Part shown: one piece after another, positions 1-7,567 of the stretch
Layout: every line of letters starts with the position of its first letter
Position numbering within the stretch: the stretch's first letter is position 1
Assembly: GCF_011038965.1 (NCBI RefSeq)
Contig: NZ_JAAKEB010000005.1
Location: 62,001 to 126,000 of the forward strand
Source of the DNA: Adlercreutzia sp. ZJ141
GTDB taxonomy: Bacteria; Actinomycetota; Coriobacteriia; Coriobacteriales; Eggerthellaceae
Reading direction: 5' to 3'
Length of the DNA stretch: 64,000 bases
Notes under the pieces: model-generated
What the model was told of the DNA's origin: nothing
What the model saw: the letters and a program-made list of their open reading frames with translations, nothing else
Database searches by the model: none
Position numbers and translations under genes: made by a program

Positions 1-1
1 C

Positions 2-724
2 AAACATGGCGTCATTTTCCACACCGATGCCGTGCAGGCACTCGGTCACGAACACATTGATGTGCGCGAACTTGGCGTCGATTTGCTGTCGGCATCAGCG
101 CACAAGCTGTACGGCCCAAAGGGTGTGGGGCTGCTCTACATCGGCGCGAACGTGAAGCCGCGCAACTTGATCGACGGCGGACAGCAAGAACGCGGCCGAC
201 GCGCTTCCACCGAAAACGTGCCTGGCATCGTGGGTTTCGCGAAGGCAGTCGAACTTGCCTGCGCTGAACGCGAAGCTGAGCATAAGCGTCAAACCACGCT
301 GCGCGACCATGCCATACGCCGCATCTTGGACGAGATTCCCTACAGCAAGCTGAATGGGCATCCCACGAAGCGTTTGGCGAATAACGTAAACATTAGTTTC
401 GAATTCATCGAAGGCGAAGGTATGCTGCTGCAGCTATCGTTTCGGGGAATATGTGTCTCCAGCGGCAGCGCTTGTACGTCTGGCTCGCTCGATCCCAGCC
501 ATGTGCTGCTGGCCATTGGGCTTCCCCACGAGATCGCCCATGGATCGATGCGCCTCACTATCGGACGCGACACCACACGCGATGACATCGACTATACGGT
601 TGACGCCCTCGTGCAAACCATCGCGAACCTGCGCGCGATGAGTCCGCTTTGGGAAGACTTCCAGGCGGGAAACGCAATCTCGATTATCGAAGAGCGCTTC
701 TCTGGTATGGCTGCGCAGGAATAA
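2..724 (+). CDS. nifS: Cysteine desulfurase (NifS/IscS family), 5' end outside window
   Basis: PLP enzyme that takes sulfur from cysteine and passes it as persulfide to an Fe-S scaffold. The open frame enters from the left edge, so the N-terminal third is missing. The visible part has the HTDAVQALGH block, the PLP lysine in SASAHKLYGPKG, and the active-site cysteine in SSGSACTSGS near the C-terminus; the fold-type I ending is complete. A NifU scaffold gene follows 86 bp downstream on the same strand, the usual pairing for Fe-S assembly. The family call is secure. NifS versus IscS naming is arbitrary; NifS is used because of the NifU neighbour. Confidence 0.95.
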   Translation, partial: KHGVIFHTDAVQALGHEHIDVRELGVDLLSASAHKLYGPKGVGLLYIGANVKPRNLIDGGQQERGRRASTENVPGIVGFAKAVELACAEREAEHKRQTTLRDHAIRRILDEIPYSKLNGHPTKRLANNVNISFEFIEGEGMLLQLSFRGICVSSGSACTSGSLDPSHVLLAIGLPHEIAHGSMRLTIGRDTTRDDIDYTVDALVQTIANLRAMSPLWEDFQAGNAISIIEERFSGMAAQE

Positions 725-810
725 CGAACGACTCGCTTGCGGCTGCGTACTGCGTTCGCAAGCACGCTCAAATACAACGTAAACTCTCCCAGTGAACAGG
801 AACACCTATC

Positions 811-1248
811 ATGGCAATGAATTACTCCGAGAAGGTTATCGATCACTTCACCAACCCCCGAAATGTCGGCGAGATCAGTTGCGCATCTGGTTGCGGTACC
901 GTCGGTAACGCGGTGTGCGGCGACATCATGCGTGTGTATTTGGATATCGACGACAACCAAGTGATTCGCGACGCGAAGTTCAAGACGTTCGGCTGCGGCG
1001 CGGCCATAGCCACCAGCTCTATGGCAACGCTGCTCATCAAAGGCAAAACCGTACAGGAAGCACTTGAGGTTACCAACAAGGCAGTCATGGAAGCACTCGA
1101 CGGCTTGCCGCCCGTGAAAGTACACTGCTCTCTTCTGGCTGAAGAAGCCATCCATGCGGCACTGTGGGACTACGCCGAAAAGCACAACCTAACCATTGAG
1201 GGGCTGGAAAAGCCCGTAGATGACATCGAAGAGCTCGAGCATCACTAG
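811..1248 (+). CDS. nifU: Fe-S cluster assembly scaffold, NifU/IscU N-terminal type
   Basis: 145-residue scaffold on which [2Fe-2S] or [4Fe-4S] clusters are built from sulfur delivered by the upstream desulfurase. It contains only the IscU-like domain: YSEKVIDHFTNPRNVG at the start and the three cluster-ligand cysteines in the GNAVCGD, FGCGAAIA and VHCSLL contexts. There is no C-terminal Nfu domain. AGGA lies 9 nt before the ATG at 811; a second in-frame ATG sits at 817. Probably cotranscribed with nifS. The last residues are acidic with a terminal His pair. Function is well supported by family and context. Confidence 0.95.
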   Translation: MAMNYSEKVIDHFTNPRNVGEISCASGCGTVGNAVCGDIMRVYLDIDDNQVIRDAKFKTFGCGAAIATSSMATLLIKGKTVQEALEVTNKAVMEALDGLPPVKVHCSLLAEEAIHAALWDYAEKHNLTIEGLEKPVDDIEELEHH

Positions 1249-1281
1249 CGCCAAGATCGCGAAAGACGCACGAAACAACAA

Positions 1282-1318
1282 CGCCCTTACCTTCGCACAA
1301 TCAGCGGAGATAAGGGCG
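1282..1318 (+). terminator. Hairpin after nifU, possible terminator
   Basis: CGCCCTTA at 1282-1289 pairs with TAAGGGCG at 1311-1318, 34 bp after the nifU stop codon. The loop is long (21 nt) and only a mixed CTTGTGTT follows, so termination efficiency is uncertain. Confidence 0.4.
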
Positions 1319-1426
1319 CTTGTGTTACTTCGCACACGGTACGCGCGGTGCGCACAGGGATGAGCGAGGTGTACCGTATTCAAACAGTGCTCGCCATTCC
1401 CACAATACGCCTCACTTCAAAACTAC

Positions 1427-1561
1427 GCTCCGAGAAGAGGGGCGGGGCACGCCGTGCTCACACAGTGCTCGCTTTGCTGCGCAACTGCGCGCGGCACGCC
1501 CCGCCCCTCTTCTCGGGAATGCGCAACTGCGCGCGGCACGCCCCGCCCCTCTTCTCGGAGC
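1427..1561. repeat. GC-rich inverted and direct repeat cluster between nifU and cysK
   Basis: Most of the 324-bp gap between the convergent nifU and cysK genes is repeat. A 22-bp sequence at 1427-1448 is perfectly inverted at 1540-1561. A 38-bp unit at 1479-1516 is repeated exactly at 1521-1558, so the right arm occurs twice. The result can fold as alternative long hairpins between convergent genes. No coding capacity is evident, although chance open frames cross it. It may be a bidirectional transcription barrier or a REP-like element. Confidence 0.8.
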
Positions 1562-1572
1562 TGAACGTGTAT

Positions 1573-2502
1573 TTAGAACCCGAACATCGCCGTGGTCAGG
1601 TAGCGCTCACCGGTGTCGGGTAATATGACCACGATCATCTTGCCCTTGTTTTCAGGACGCCGCGCGAGCTTCGCCGCAGCCGCTACGGCAGCACCCGACG
1701 ATATGCCTACGAGCAGCCCCTCTTTGCCAGCCAACTCGCGTCCGACGGTAAACGCTTCTTCGTCTTCGATAGTAAGCACCTCGTCATAAACGCTGGTGTC
1801 GAGTGTGTCCGGCACGAAACCCGCACCAATACCCTGGATTTTATGCGCTCCCGCACGCCCCTGCGACAGCACCGGAGAGGACGCCGGCTCCACGGCAACC
1901 ACCTTGATATCGGGGTTTTTCGACTTCAGGAAACGGCCCGCGCCAGACAACGTACCGCCGGTTCCCACGCCCGAAACGAAAATATCGACCTTGCCGTCGG
2001 TCGCTTCCCAGATTTCCGGACCGGTGGTTGCTTCATGGACAGCAGGGTTCGCAGGATTGGTGAACTGACCTGGAATGAACGAGTTCGGAATCTGCTCGGC
2101 CAGTTCGTTTGCCTTCTCGATGGCTCCCGTCATACCCCGCGCCCCGTCGGTAAGCACAAGTTCGGCACCGTATGCCTTCATGAGATTGCGGCGTTCAACC
2201 GACATGGTTTCAGGCATGGTGATGATGATACGGTTGCCACGCGCAGCAGCCAACGCGCACAGCCCGATGCCGGTATTTCCCGACGTGGGCTCGATGAGCA
2301 CGGTGTCGTCGTTGACCAGACCAGCACGCACTGCTTCCTCGATCATGTTCTTGGCAACGCGATCCTTCACCGATCCAGCGGGGTTTACCAGCTCAACCTT
2401 GCCGATGATGGTTGCCTCAAGTCCGTTGTTGTGCTCAAAGTTGCGCAGCTCCAACAGCGGGGTGTTGCCAATCAGGTCGGCAACGCTTTGATACACGGTC
2501 AT
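1573..2502 (-). CDS. cysK: Cysteine synthase A (O-acetylserine sulfhydrylase)
   Basis: Makes L-cysteine from O-acetylserine and sulfide in the cytoplasm, using PLP. The 309-residue length is normal for CysK. The PLP lysine lies in the NPAGSVKDRVA block, followed by the substrate loop EPTSGNTGIG, the glycine-rich phosphate loop GVGTGGT, and ISSGAA near the end. The chosen ATG at 2502 has GAGAGG upstream; the open frame runs 36 codons further upstream, but that extension does not resemble the family. Convergent with nifU, so the cysteine that feeds NifS is made next door. No riboswitch was recognised upstream. Confidence 0.97.
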   Translation of the reverse strand: MTVYQSVADLIGNTPLLELRNFEHNNGLEATIIGKVELVNPAGSVKDRVAKNMIEEAVRAGLVNDDTVLIEPTSGNTGIGLCALAAARGNRIIITMPETMSVERRNLMKAYGAELVLTDGARGMTGAIEKANELAEQIPNSFIPGQFTNPANPAVHEATTGPEIWEATDGKVDIFVSGVGTGGTLSGAGRFLKSKNPDIKVVAVEPASSPVLSQGRAGAHKIQGIGAGFVPDTLDTSVYDEVLTIEDEEAFTVGRELAGKEGLLVGISSGAAVAAAAKLARRPENKGKMIVVILPDTGERYLTTAMFGF

Positions 2503-2672
2503 TGTGAATCCTCTCTTTCGTTTCAACAGCGAATACCAAATGTGCAAGCGAGTCCGATATTTGACCATCAAGCTAGCGATGAGATCAACAGCAACGTCCA
2601 CACAGAGCACTCGTAACGAACGAAACCTGTTTAATAGCTGTTATCCTACTAGTTACCTAGGTTTTGTCAACT

Positions 2673-3383
2673 TTAATTGTCGCCTTCACGCGAATCTTCC
2701 GCACGCCATGCGTCTACCAGGCTTTTCGCTGCTTCATATGGGTCGGTGGCACCGCATACTGCCGACACCACGAAAAAGCCCGCCGCACCCGTGTTGCGCA
2801 CAAGCGGCACATCGGCCAGCTTCACGCCGCCGCCAACCACAATAGGAACGGGACTTGCCTGCGCGAGCTGCCGGAGGTCATCGAAGTCTTTCGTGATGAC
2901 GTTGCCTTGCGCATCCATGCCGCAATCAGGCTTCGTGGCAGTTTCGTGCAATGGCCCCACACCCAAGTAGTCGACCACACTCATGTCGGCAGTCTTCACG
3001 TACTCGAGCATCTCAGCCGTCCGAGCCGACAGTCCCACGATAGCATCCGGCCCCAACAGCTCACGACACACGTCAACGGGTATGTCAGATTGCCCCACAT
3101 GCACGCCATCGACCTTCGCTCCTCGCGCCCGCGCGGCCAATGCCACGTCAACGCGGTCGTCCACCAAAAGCGCCACCTGTTCGCCCATACCCCGCCGAGC
3201 AATGACATCGGCAACAGCAACCGTGCAGTCGATAAGCTCGCGCGCCGAGCACTCCTTCGAGCGCACCTGCACACACGTAAAACCCGCGTCGATAGCCTGC
3301 CCCACCACGTCGGCCACAGCACGACCGTTTGTATTCTCGGGGCCTATCACCAGATAGGCAGAAATATCCAACGAACCTCTCAT
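2673..3383 (-). CDS. thiE: Thiamine-phosphate synthase
   Basis: Joins HMP pyrophosphate and thiazole phosphate to form thiamine phosphate. 236 residues, TIM-barrel family; recognisable stretches are VQVRSKE, LLVDDRVDVA, GVHVGQSD, VDYLGVGPL and VVGGGVKL. The ATG at 3383 is preceded by GGGAGG; the upstream in-frame extension lacks family similarity. A thiamine-binding protein gene lies 141 bp upstream on the same strand and ThiM is encoded 6.4 kb away, consistent with thiamine synthesis or salvage. No TPP-riboswitch motifs could be found in the leader. Confidence 0.95.
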   Translation of the reverse strand: MRGSLDISAYLVIGPENTNGRAVADVVGQAIDAGFTCVQVRSKECSARELIDCTVAVADVIARRGMGEQVALLVDDRVDVALAARARGAKVDGVHVGQSDIPVDVCRELLGPDAIVGLSARTAEMLEYVKTADMSVVDYLGVGPLHETATKPDCGMDAQGNVITKDFDDLRQLAQASPVPIVVGGGVKLADVPLVRNTGAAGFFVVSAVCGATDPYEAAKSLVDAWRAEDSREGDN

Positions 3384-3465
3384 AGGTAAACCTCCCCTTC
3401 CCTTCTCTTCAATCCTGCGGCTTTGTGAGAGTGCATTACGGAAACGCTGATTAAAGAGTGAGAAA

Positions 3466-3516
3466 TGTGCCAAAGGTCACACCTCATAGCACGCTCTCAC
3501 CCTTTAACACTATAGA
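3466..3516. repeat. Copy of a dispersed GTGnCAAAGGGTnAC-type intergenic motif
   Basis: TGTGCCAAAGGTCACA at 3466-3481 is followed by a roughly inverted copy (CTCACCCTTTAACAC, ending near 3513) between the thiamine-binding protein gene and thiE. Similar motifs occur near 15165, at 20427-20478 (an exact inverted pair) and near 43161. All are intergenic. Function unknown. Confidence 0.5.
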
Positions 3517-3524
3517 ACACTCCG

Positions 3525-3821
3525 TTACTTCAGAATCGCGTCGACTTTCGCCACTTTCTCTTCCATCATATTCTCGAAGCCCGGGCGCACGTCGGCCTTT
3601 AGCACCACCTCGGTGCGAATACCCTTCTCTGCCAGCACGAACGTGGCATCGCGAACCACGCGAAACACCTCGTCCCATTCGCCCTCGATCTCGGTGAACA
3701 TAGAATTCGTGCGATTCGGCAAACCTGATTCGCGAATAACGCGCACCACCTCGGCAACCTCAGCGGCAAGCTCGTCTCCCACACCTAATGGTGCAATAGC
3801 AACAGCAACAAGCGTATTCAT
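3525..3821 (-). CDS. Thiamine-binding protein, MTH1187/YqgV family (former DUF77)
   Basis: 98-residue ferredoxin-like protein of the Thiamine_BP family, proposed to bind thiamine or HMP in the cytoplasm. The family signature is clear: an N-terminal strand VAVAIAPLGVG, the central NRTNSMFTEIEGEWDEV segment, and the C-terminal ADVRPGFENMMEEKV helix. The start at 3821 is preceded by a GGAGT-type site. It lies just upstream of thiE, supporting a role in thiamine handling. The biochemical role of the family is only partly established. Confidence 0.9.
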   Translation of the reverse strand: MNTLVAVAIAPLGVGDELAAEVAEVVRVIRESGLPNRTNSMFTEIEGEWDEVFRVVRDATFVLAEKGIRTEVVLKADVRPGFENMMEEKVAKVDAILK

Positions 3822-4190
3822 AACATCTGACTCCTTTCATCATACCTTCATTTCCCCAAAGAAAGCTCGTACGCGAACGGCATACGAGCTTGGACGTCAA
3901 CACTCTTCACAAGACTGCAGCTACTCTGTTGCAGAACTTCTCCATGTCACTGTCTTTTCATCCAGCTCATCAGATGAATTGCTGACTCGCTCAATAATAC
4001 CCTCTTATCCTCCCCCTAGCTTGCTTAGCAGCTTATTATCCACTTCCATTTAGCTCCGAAACGATCAGCCGGAAACATAGACGAACTGTATATTCAAGTT
4101 CTTCTCGCACCCGCACAGACGCAGGACTTCCGAGACCACGAGGCACCCGCAGGAGCGAACGAGGAAGAACCTTGGCGCTCGATGCCCGCG
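3822..4190. other. Intergenic region upstream of the thiamine-binding gene
   Basis: No convincing gene. It holds the leader of the thiamine-binding protein gene (minus strand) and the short stretch after the antitoxin stop at 4191. The only structure seen is the hairpin at 3863-3891. TPP, cobalamin, SAM and purine riboswitch core motifs were looked for by eye and not found. Confidence 0.6.
3863..3891 (-). promoter_or_regulatory. Leader hairpin upstream of the thiamine-binding gene
   Basis: AAGCTCGTA at 3863-3871 pairs perfectly with TACGAGCTT at 3883-3891. On the minus strand it is followed by TTCTTTGGGG and lies about 40 nt before the start codon, the position of an attenuator. The T-run is poor, so this is only a candidate regulatory structure. 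Confidence 0.45.
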
Positions 4191-5237
4191 CTAGGTTCCG
4201 ACGAATTGCTCGAGACTGTTGAGCTCATATGCATCAAGGTAGGAAAGCAGCATGCCGTCACCGCTTTCCGTCCAAAGCTTCTCCTGGTGGCTGTATTCGC
4301 TGAGCTCTTTCGCCGTGTCGAAGCCATTCACAAATTCAGCGACCCTCTCAAGGATGCGAAGCTCCTGGTTCGTAAACAGGCAAGAATCGAACTCCTCCCC
4401 CGTATTGAACACCGTCGCTTCATACGGACCGCACGAAGCCGACCCTTCGAGAAGATGTCCTTGCCTGACCAGCTGTCCGAAAACCACGTCATACTGATCC
4501 ACGATTGGCCCATGCGTGGCATGTGCGTATACGAGCCCCGACATAGAGCAGGCCGTATCCGCGAAGCACGAGAAATCCGCATAGAACAGGGCCTTGTTCA
4601 GCTTCGTGCGACCGAGGTTGGCGCAATGCTGCGCCATGTAGACAGCCATCTGCACGACACGGCCCCAGTCAAGCTTCCTGAACCCGTTGCGTTCGGAAGG
4701 AGGCTCTTCCGACAGCAGCAGGCGGAAGTTGCCAACCGAGTTTCCCACAAAGGCATGATCGTCAGCCTCGTCCGCCAGGAGGGCGAGGGCCTTTTGGCGA
4801 GCGGATTCAGCTTGGCTCACCGGGATCTTGCCGTCGTGCTCATTGAGCAATGCAAGCATGTTCTCGGGCTGGCTCGCCTGCCTTATCGCCATGTCAATCT
4901 GCTTCGTCTGCAACGCGCCATGCTCGTACCGGCTCAAGGTCGCGCCGCCGAGGTTCAAAAGTGCGGCGAACGTCTTCTGGGTCAAACCGTATTTCGCGTA
5001 GGATTCCCTTATCTCATGAGGGGACAGCAGCTTTTCCTCTGCGCGGTAGGAGGCAAAAGCAGACTCCAGATTCGAACGGGAAATCTCCTCGTCAGCGATT
5101 GCCTCACCGCAATGCGGGCAAACCGCCCGAAGCTGGCAAGCGCGCACGTTGACTTTTCTCACGGTAAGGGGAACTACCGCTTCGGTCACCTCAGCATCAA
5201 CCCTGCGGTCGCACCTAGGGCAGTAGATAGACCTCAT
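4191..5237 (-). CDS. MqsA-like zinc-finger/HTH antitoxin with C-terminal Panacea (DUF4065) domain
   Basis: 348-residue multidomain antitoxin. Residues 1-50 form a YgiT/MqsA-like zinc finger (cysteines 6, 9, 40 and 43). Residues about 74-125 form an XRE-type helix-turn-helix (LTQKTFAALLNL, TLSRYEHG). Residues about 205-330 match the SocA/Panacea (DUF4065) domain, with LGRTKLNKALFYADF and the ATHGPIVDQYD core. The start at 5237 has GGAGGTGAG upstream and overlaps the toxin gene by 23 bp, giving tight coupling with the toxin first. Known MqsA is about 131 residues and lacks Panacea, which is itself known as a promiscuous toxin-neutralising domain. Likely represses the palindrome upstream of the toxin and neutralises it. 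Confidence 0.85.
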   Translation of the reverse strand: MRSIYCPRCDRRVDAEVTEAVVPLTVRKVNVRACQLRAVCPHCGEAIADEEISRSNLESAFASYRAEEKLLSPHEIRESYAKYGLTQKTFAALLNLGGATLSRYEHGALQTKQIDMAIRQASQPENMLALLNEHDGKIPVSQAESARQKALALLADEADDHAFVGNSVGNFRLLLSEEPPSERNGFRKLDWGRVVQMAVYMAQHCANLGRTKLNKALFYADFSCFADTACSMSGLVYAHATHGPIVDQYDVVFGQLVRQGHLLEGSASCGPYEATVFNTGEEFDSCLFTNQELRILERVAEFVNGFDTAKELSEYSHQEKLWTESGDGMLLSYLDAYELNSLEQFVGT

Positions 5238-5613
5238 GCTGCTCACCTCCAAATTCATAAACCAACGGTCGCTCGCTTTCATGGAACGAAATGCATAGGC
5301 ATCCGAGTCCGCCTGCGGTTTTCAAATGGGTGACCTTAATGTAGGTTTCGACGTCCTGCCCATCGCATCGAAGCGTCTTCCCAAATACCCACACGTCATT
5401 TCTGCCGGGCAGATGCTTGTCATCGACGCAAGGCCCGTCTACGTAATCGCAAGTCTTCAACCCCAGCACAATGTCCTTAGCCGTCTCAAAGTCGATGCCC
5501 CAATCAAGCATAAACTGCATATTCTTGCTACGTGGAGAGATGACGAACTCGTTCTGCGCGAAGGACTTGGCAAGCGCTAAATACTGGCTGACCTTTTTCC
5601 TGTCCGTCGCCAT
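5215..5613 (-). CDS. mqsR: MqsR-family mRNA interferase toxin
   Basis: 132-residue RelE-fold toxin. Weak but collinear similarity to MqsR: the GIDFETAKDIVLGL segment corresponds to the MqsR helix before the strand NDVWVFGKTL, followed by TYIKVTHL and the C-terminal CLCISFHE strand. MqsR enzymes cleave mRNA at GCU sites; specificity cannot be inferred here. The gene lies first in a two-gene operon overlapping its antitoxin, the order of mqsRA in E. coli. GAAAGGAAG lies before the ATG, just downstream of an 8+8-bp palindrome. About 30 residues longer than E. coli MqsR, with a C-terminal extension ending in HEVYLLP. Confidence 0.8.
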   Translation of the reverse strand: MATDRKKVSQYLALAKSFAQNEFVISPRSKNMQFMLDWGIDFETAKDIVLGLKTCDYVDGPCVDDKHLPGRNDVWVFGKTLRCDGQDVETYIKVTHLKTAGGLGCLCISFHESERPLVYEFGGEQHEVYLLP

Positions 5614-5626
5614 GGCTTCCTTTCGT

Positions 5627-5644
5627 TTTTATCAAATGATAAAA
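5627..5644 (-). promoter_or_regulatory. Palindromic operator/promoter of the mqsR-like operon
   Basis: TTTTATCA and TGATAAAA form an 8-bp inverted repeat with a 2-nt centre, 14 bp before the toxin ATG. On the minus strand TATCAT inside it can act as a -10 box with TTGCGC 17 bp upstream. This is where an HTH antitoxin would autoregulate. Confidence 0.6.
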
Positions 5645-5780
5645 CCTAGCCGCAAGAAGCGCAAGGGACATTTTGAGTGTCCAGCATCCAGCAGTACGGC
5701 ATGCGAAACACAAAAAACAGGAGAGGCGGCCGAGCACTGCTGTCCGCAGCAGTGCTTTTCATTCCGACACCTCGTTGAAC

Positions 5781-5814
5781 TTGTGTTCATTCGCATGCAT
5801 ATCTATAATGCATG
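5781..5814 (+). promoter_or_regulatory. Promoter with overlapping operator of the vapBC-like pair
   Basis: TTGTGT at 5781-5786 and a perfect TATAAT at 5804-5809 are 17 bp apart. CATGCAT at 5794-5800 and ATGCATG at 5808-5814 form an inverted repeat spanning the -10 box, a typical site for a ribbon-helix-helix autorepressor. The gene starts at 5845. Confidence 0.65.
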
Positions 5815-5844
5815 ATAAATAGGTGTGAAATGGAGGAATAAAGC

Positions 5845-6252
5845 ATGCCTGCATTGCAAGTAAAGGATTTTCCCGACGACCTCTATGAAGAATTGCGCGA
5901 GTGTGCAGCCAAAGAGTGTCGGAGTGTTTCCCAACAAACCGTCTATGGTCTCAGGGAATTCCTCCGCATGTACAAAGCTCATCAATCCGTAAAGAATGCG
6001 CTCTGGGCTGAACCCTATGTAACCGATCTTTTCAATGAGAATGAGGACCGCGAGCGCCGCAAACGCGCAAACCGAAGACAGGTTCTAAACGACCGAATTG
6101 ATAAACTCGGGTCAGCCGATGTTCCTATTGGTTTTCCCGATGCTGCGAAGCTCATTCGTTCAATGCGTGAAGAGCGCACAGACCAGATTCTGGAAGCGGT
6201 TGGGGATTTGGATGCAAGTCTGAACATGGAGGCCCAACGTGATCGTGCTTGA
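5845..6252 (+). CDS. Ribbon-helix-helix antitoxin, FitA/VapB type
   Basis: 135 residues. The first 45 (MPALQVKDFPDDLYEELREC and following) match FitA-like ribbon-helix-helix antitoxins with a conserved basic/alternating DNA-contact strand. The remainder is charged and helical, with an arginine-rich stretch (RERRKRANRR) and a C-terminus that probably wraps the PIN toxin. GGAGGAATAAAGC precedes the ATG. The stop overlaps the toxin start by 14 bp, showing coupling. Longer than most FitA proteins (about 80 residues). Probably binds the 5794-5814 inverted repeat. Confidence 0.8.
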   Translation: MPALQVKDFPDDLYEELRECAAKECRSVSQQTVYGLREFLRMYKAHQSVKNALWAEPYVTDLFNENEDRERRKRANRRQVLNDRIDKLGSADVPIGFPDAAKLIRSMREERTDQILEAVGDLDASLNMEAQRDRA

Positions 6253-6652
6253 TGCCAGCGCCGCTGTCGAAATCGCAAACGGTACGACGAAAGGCCGGGC
6301 GCTTTGCACCCTGCTCGAAGAAGGAGAACAGCTGATAAGCTGCGATTTATTTCGCGTTGAAGTGCGCAATTCATTTTGGAAGTACGTTATCGCTCAAATA
6401 ATGTCTGAGGAATGTGCACAAAAACGAGCAGCTATCGCCATCGACTATGTTGATACATACATTCCTATTGAAGAACTCAGCGACGAAGCGTTCCTTGAAG
6501 CAATCCGACACAAGCACCCCGTATACGATATGCTCTACTTTTGTTTAGCTCGGCGTAAGGGTGCAACCTTAATGACGCTCGACAAAAAACTCGCGAAGCT
6601 CTGCCAAGACACCGGCGTGAACTGCATCGAAGAAGTGGCGCTTTACGCTTAA
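6239..6652 (+). CDS. vapC: PIN-domain ribonuclease toxin (VapC/FitB-like)
   Basis: 137-residue PIN domain RNase, the toxin of the pair. Acidic metal-binding residues are visible: Asp5 in MIVLDASAAVEI, the Glu in FRVEVRNSFWK, and Asp residues in VYDMLYF and TLDKKL near the end. The start is GTG at 6239, with GGAGG in the right place, inside the antitoxin gene; the overlap supports this start. VapC toxins usually cut tRNA or rRNA; the target here is unknown. It stands next to the mqsR-like pair, making a two-system TA island. Confidence 0.9.
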   Translation: MIVLDASAAVEIANGTTKGRALCTLLEEGEQLISCDLFRVEVRNSFWKYVIAQIMSEECAQKRAAIAIDYVDTYIPIEELSDEAFLEAIRHKHPVYDMLYFCLARRKGATLMTLDKKLAKLCQDTGVNCIEEVALYA

Positions 6653-6789
6653 GCCCCTCGGCGGGGCACTGGGAACGAACAGAGACACTGGGGATCTGTT
6701 GTTCTTCATATACTTACCGTGGCAGAGACTATCCATGCGCTACTATGGTGTGCAGTTGCTGACCGATGAGTCAACAAAGGAGAGCCGCC

Positions 6790-7419
6790 ATGGCAAAACA
6801 TGGAGATTTCGACCGCCTTCCAAAAGATCGTCAAGAAGCCCTGATCGCAGCTGGCGTGGAAACGTTCGGGCGTGTGGGCTACAAAGATGCCCGCACCGAT
6901 GACATAGCGCATAGGGCCGGCATTTCCAAGGGGCTGCTGTTCTTCTATTTCCACAACAAGCGCGACTTCTATTTTTACTTAATACAGTGCATGCGAGAAA
7001 GAGCGGTGGCTGCAGTTGTTGGACCGCAGTATTGGGAAATTGACGATTACTTTGATTTGATGCGGTATTGCGCCGAGACGAAGATGGATATGTTCGCGCA
7101 GTTTCCCTATTTGATCGAATTTTGTCTGCGTGCGTTCTACCCGCAGCACAAGGATGTAAGCGACACGGCAATGCGCTGGATGTATGGGCAGGTGGACGAG
7201 CTGCTTGAGCAGTATTTTTACCATGTGCGCACCGATAAGTTTCGCGACGGCGTTACCATGAAGCAGGTGACCGACCTGCTCATTTGGTTAGCTGACGGCT
7301 ATATGCATCAGCAACAAAGCCTGGGACGCGCCATTGTGTGGGACGAGATGATGGTCGAGTTCAAGTTGTGGTGTGAGATGGTGCGCGCGTGGGCTTATCG
7401 CCCGGAATATCTGGGATAG
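6790..7419 (+). CDS. TetR/AcrR-family transcriptional regulator
   Basis: 209 residues. An N-terminal TetR helix-turn-helix (ALIAAGVETFGRVGYKDART then DDIAHRAGISKGLLFFYFHN) is followed by a helical ligand domain rich in aromatic residues (YQLM-like patches, QYFYHVR). The ATG at 6790 has AAAGGAG upstream; an earlier in-frame ATG at 6766 lacks a site. It converges with an ABC exporter operon, a usual arrangement for a repressor of an efflux system, although ligand and target are unknown. Confidence 0.9.
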   Translation: MAKHGDFDRLPKDRQEALIAAGVETFGRVGYKDARTDDIAHRAGISKGLLFFYFHNKRDFYFYLIQCMRERAVAAVVGPQYWEIDDYFDLMRYCAETKMDMFAQFPYLIEFCLRAFYPQHKDVSDTAMRWMYGQVDELLEQYFYHVRTDKFRDGVTMKQVTDLLIWLADGYMHQQQSLGRAIVWDEMMVEFKLWCEMVRAWAYRPEYLG

Positions 7420-7567
7420 GAAGCGAAACAATCGGATGCAATAAGCGAAAGCAACAGACGCGGTGAGTGACGCCGACAGATGGCGCTGACTTTGGATCGC
7501 GTGCCGCTAGCTTTAGATCGCGTAAAACAGCTCGACGCTTGTGCGGAACAGCCAACAACGTTTGCGC

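Noticed and set aside
1320-1628. Small plus-strand proteins in the nifU-cysK gap
   Set aside because: The frames exist only because of the GC-rich repeats and have no family or initiation signal support.
4182-5333. 383-codon open frame on the plus strand
   Set aside because: It is the antisense of the zinc-finger/Panacea antitoxin; no family resemblance and no ribosome-binding site.
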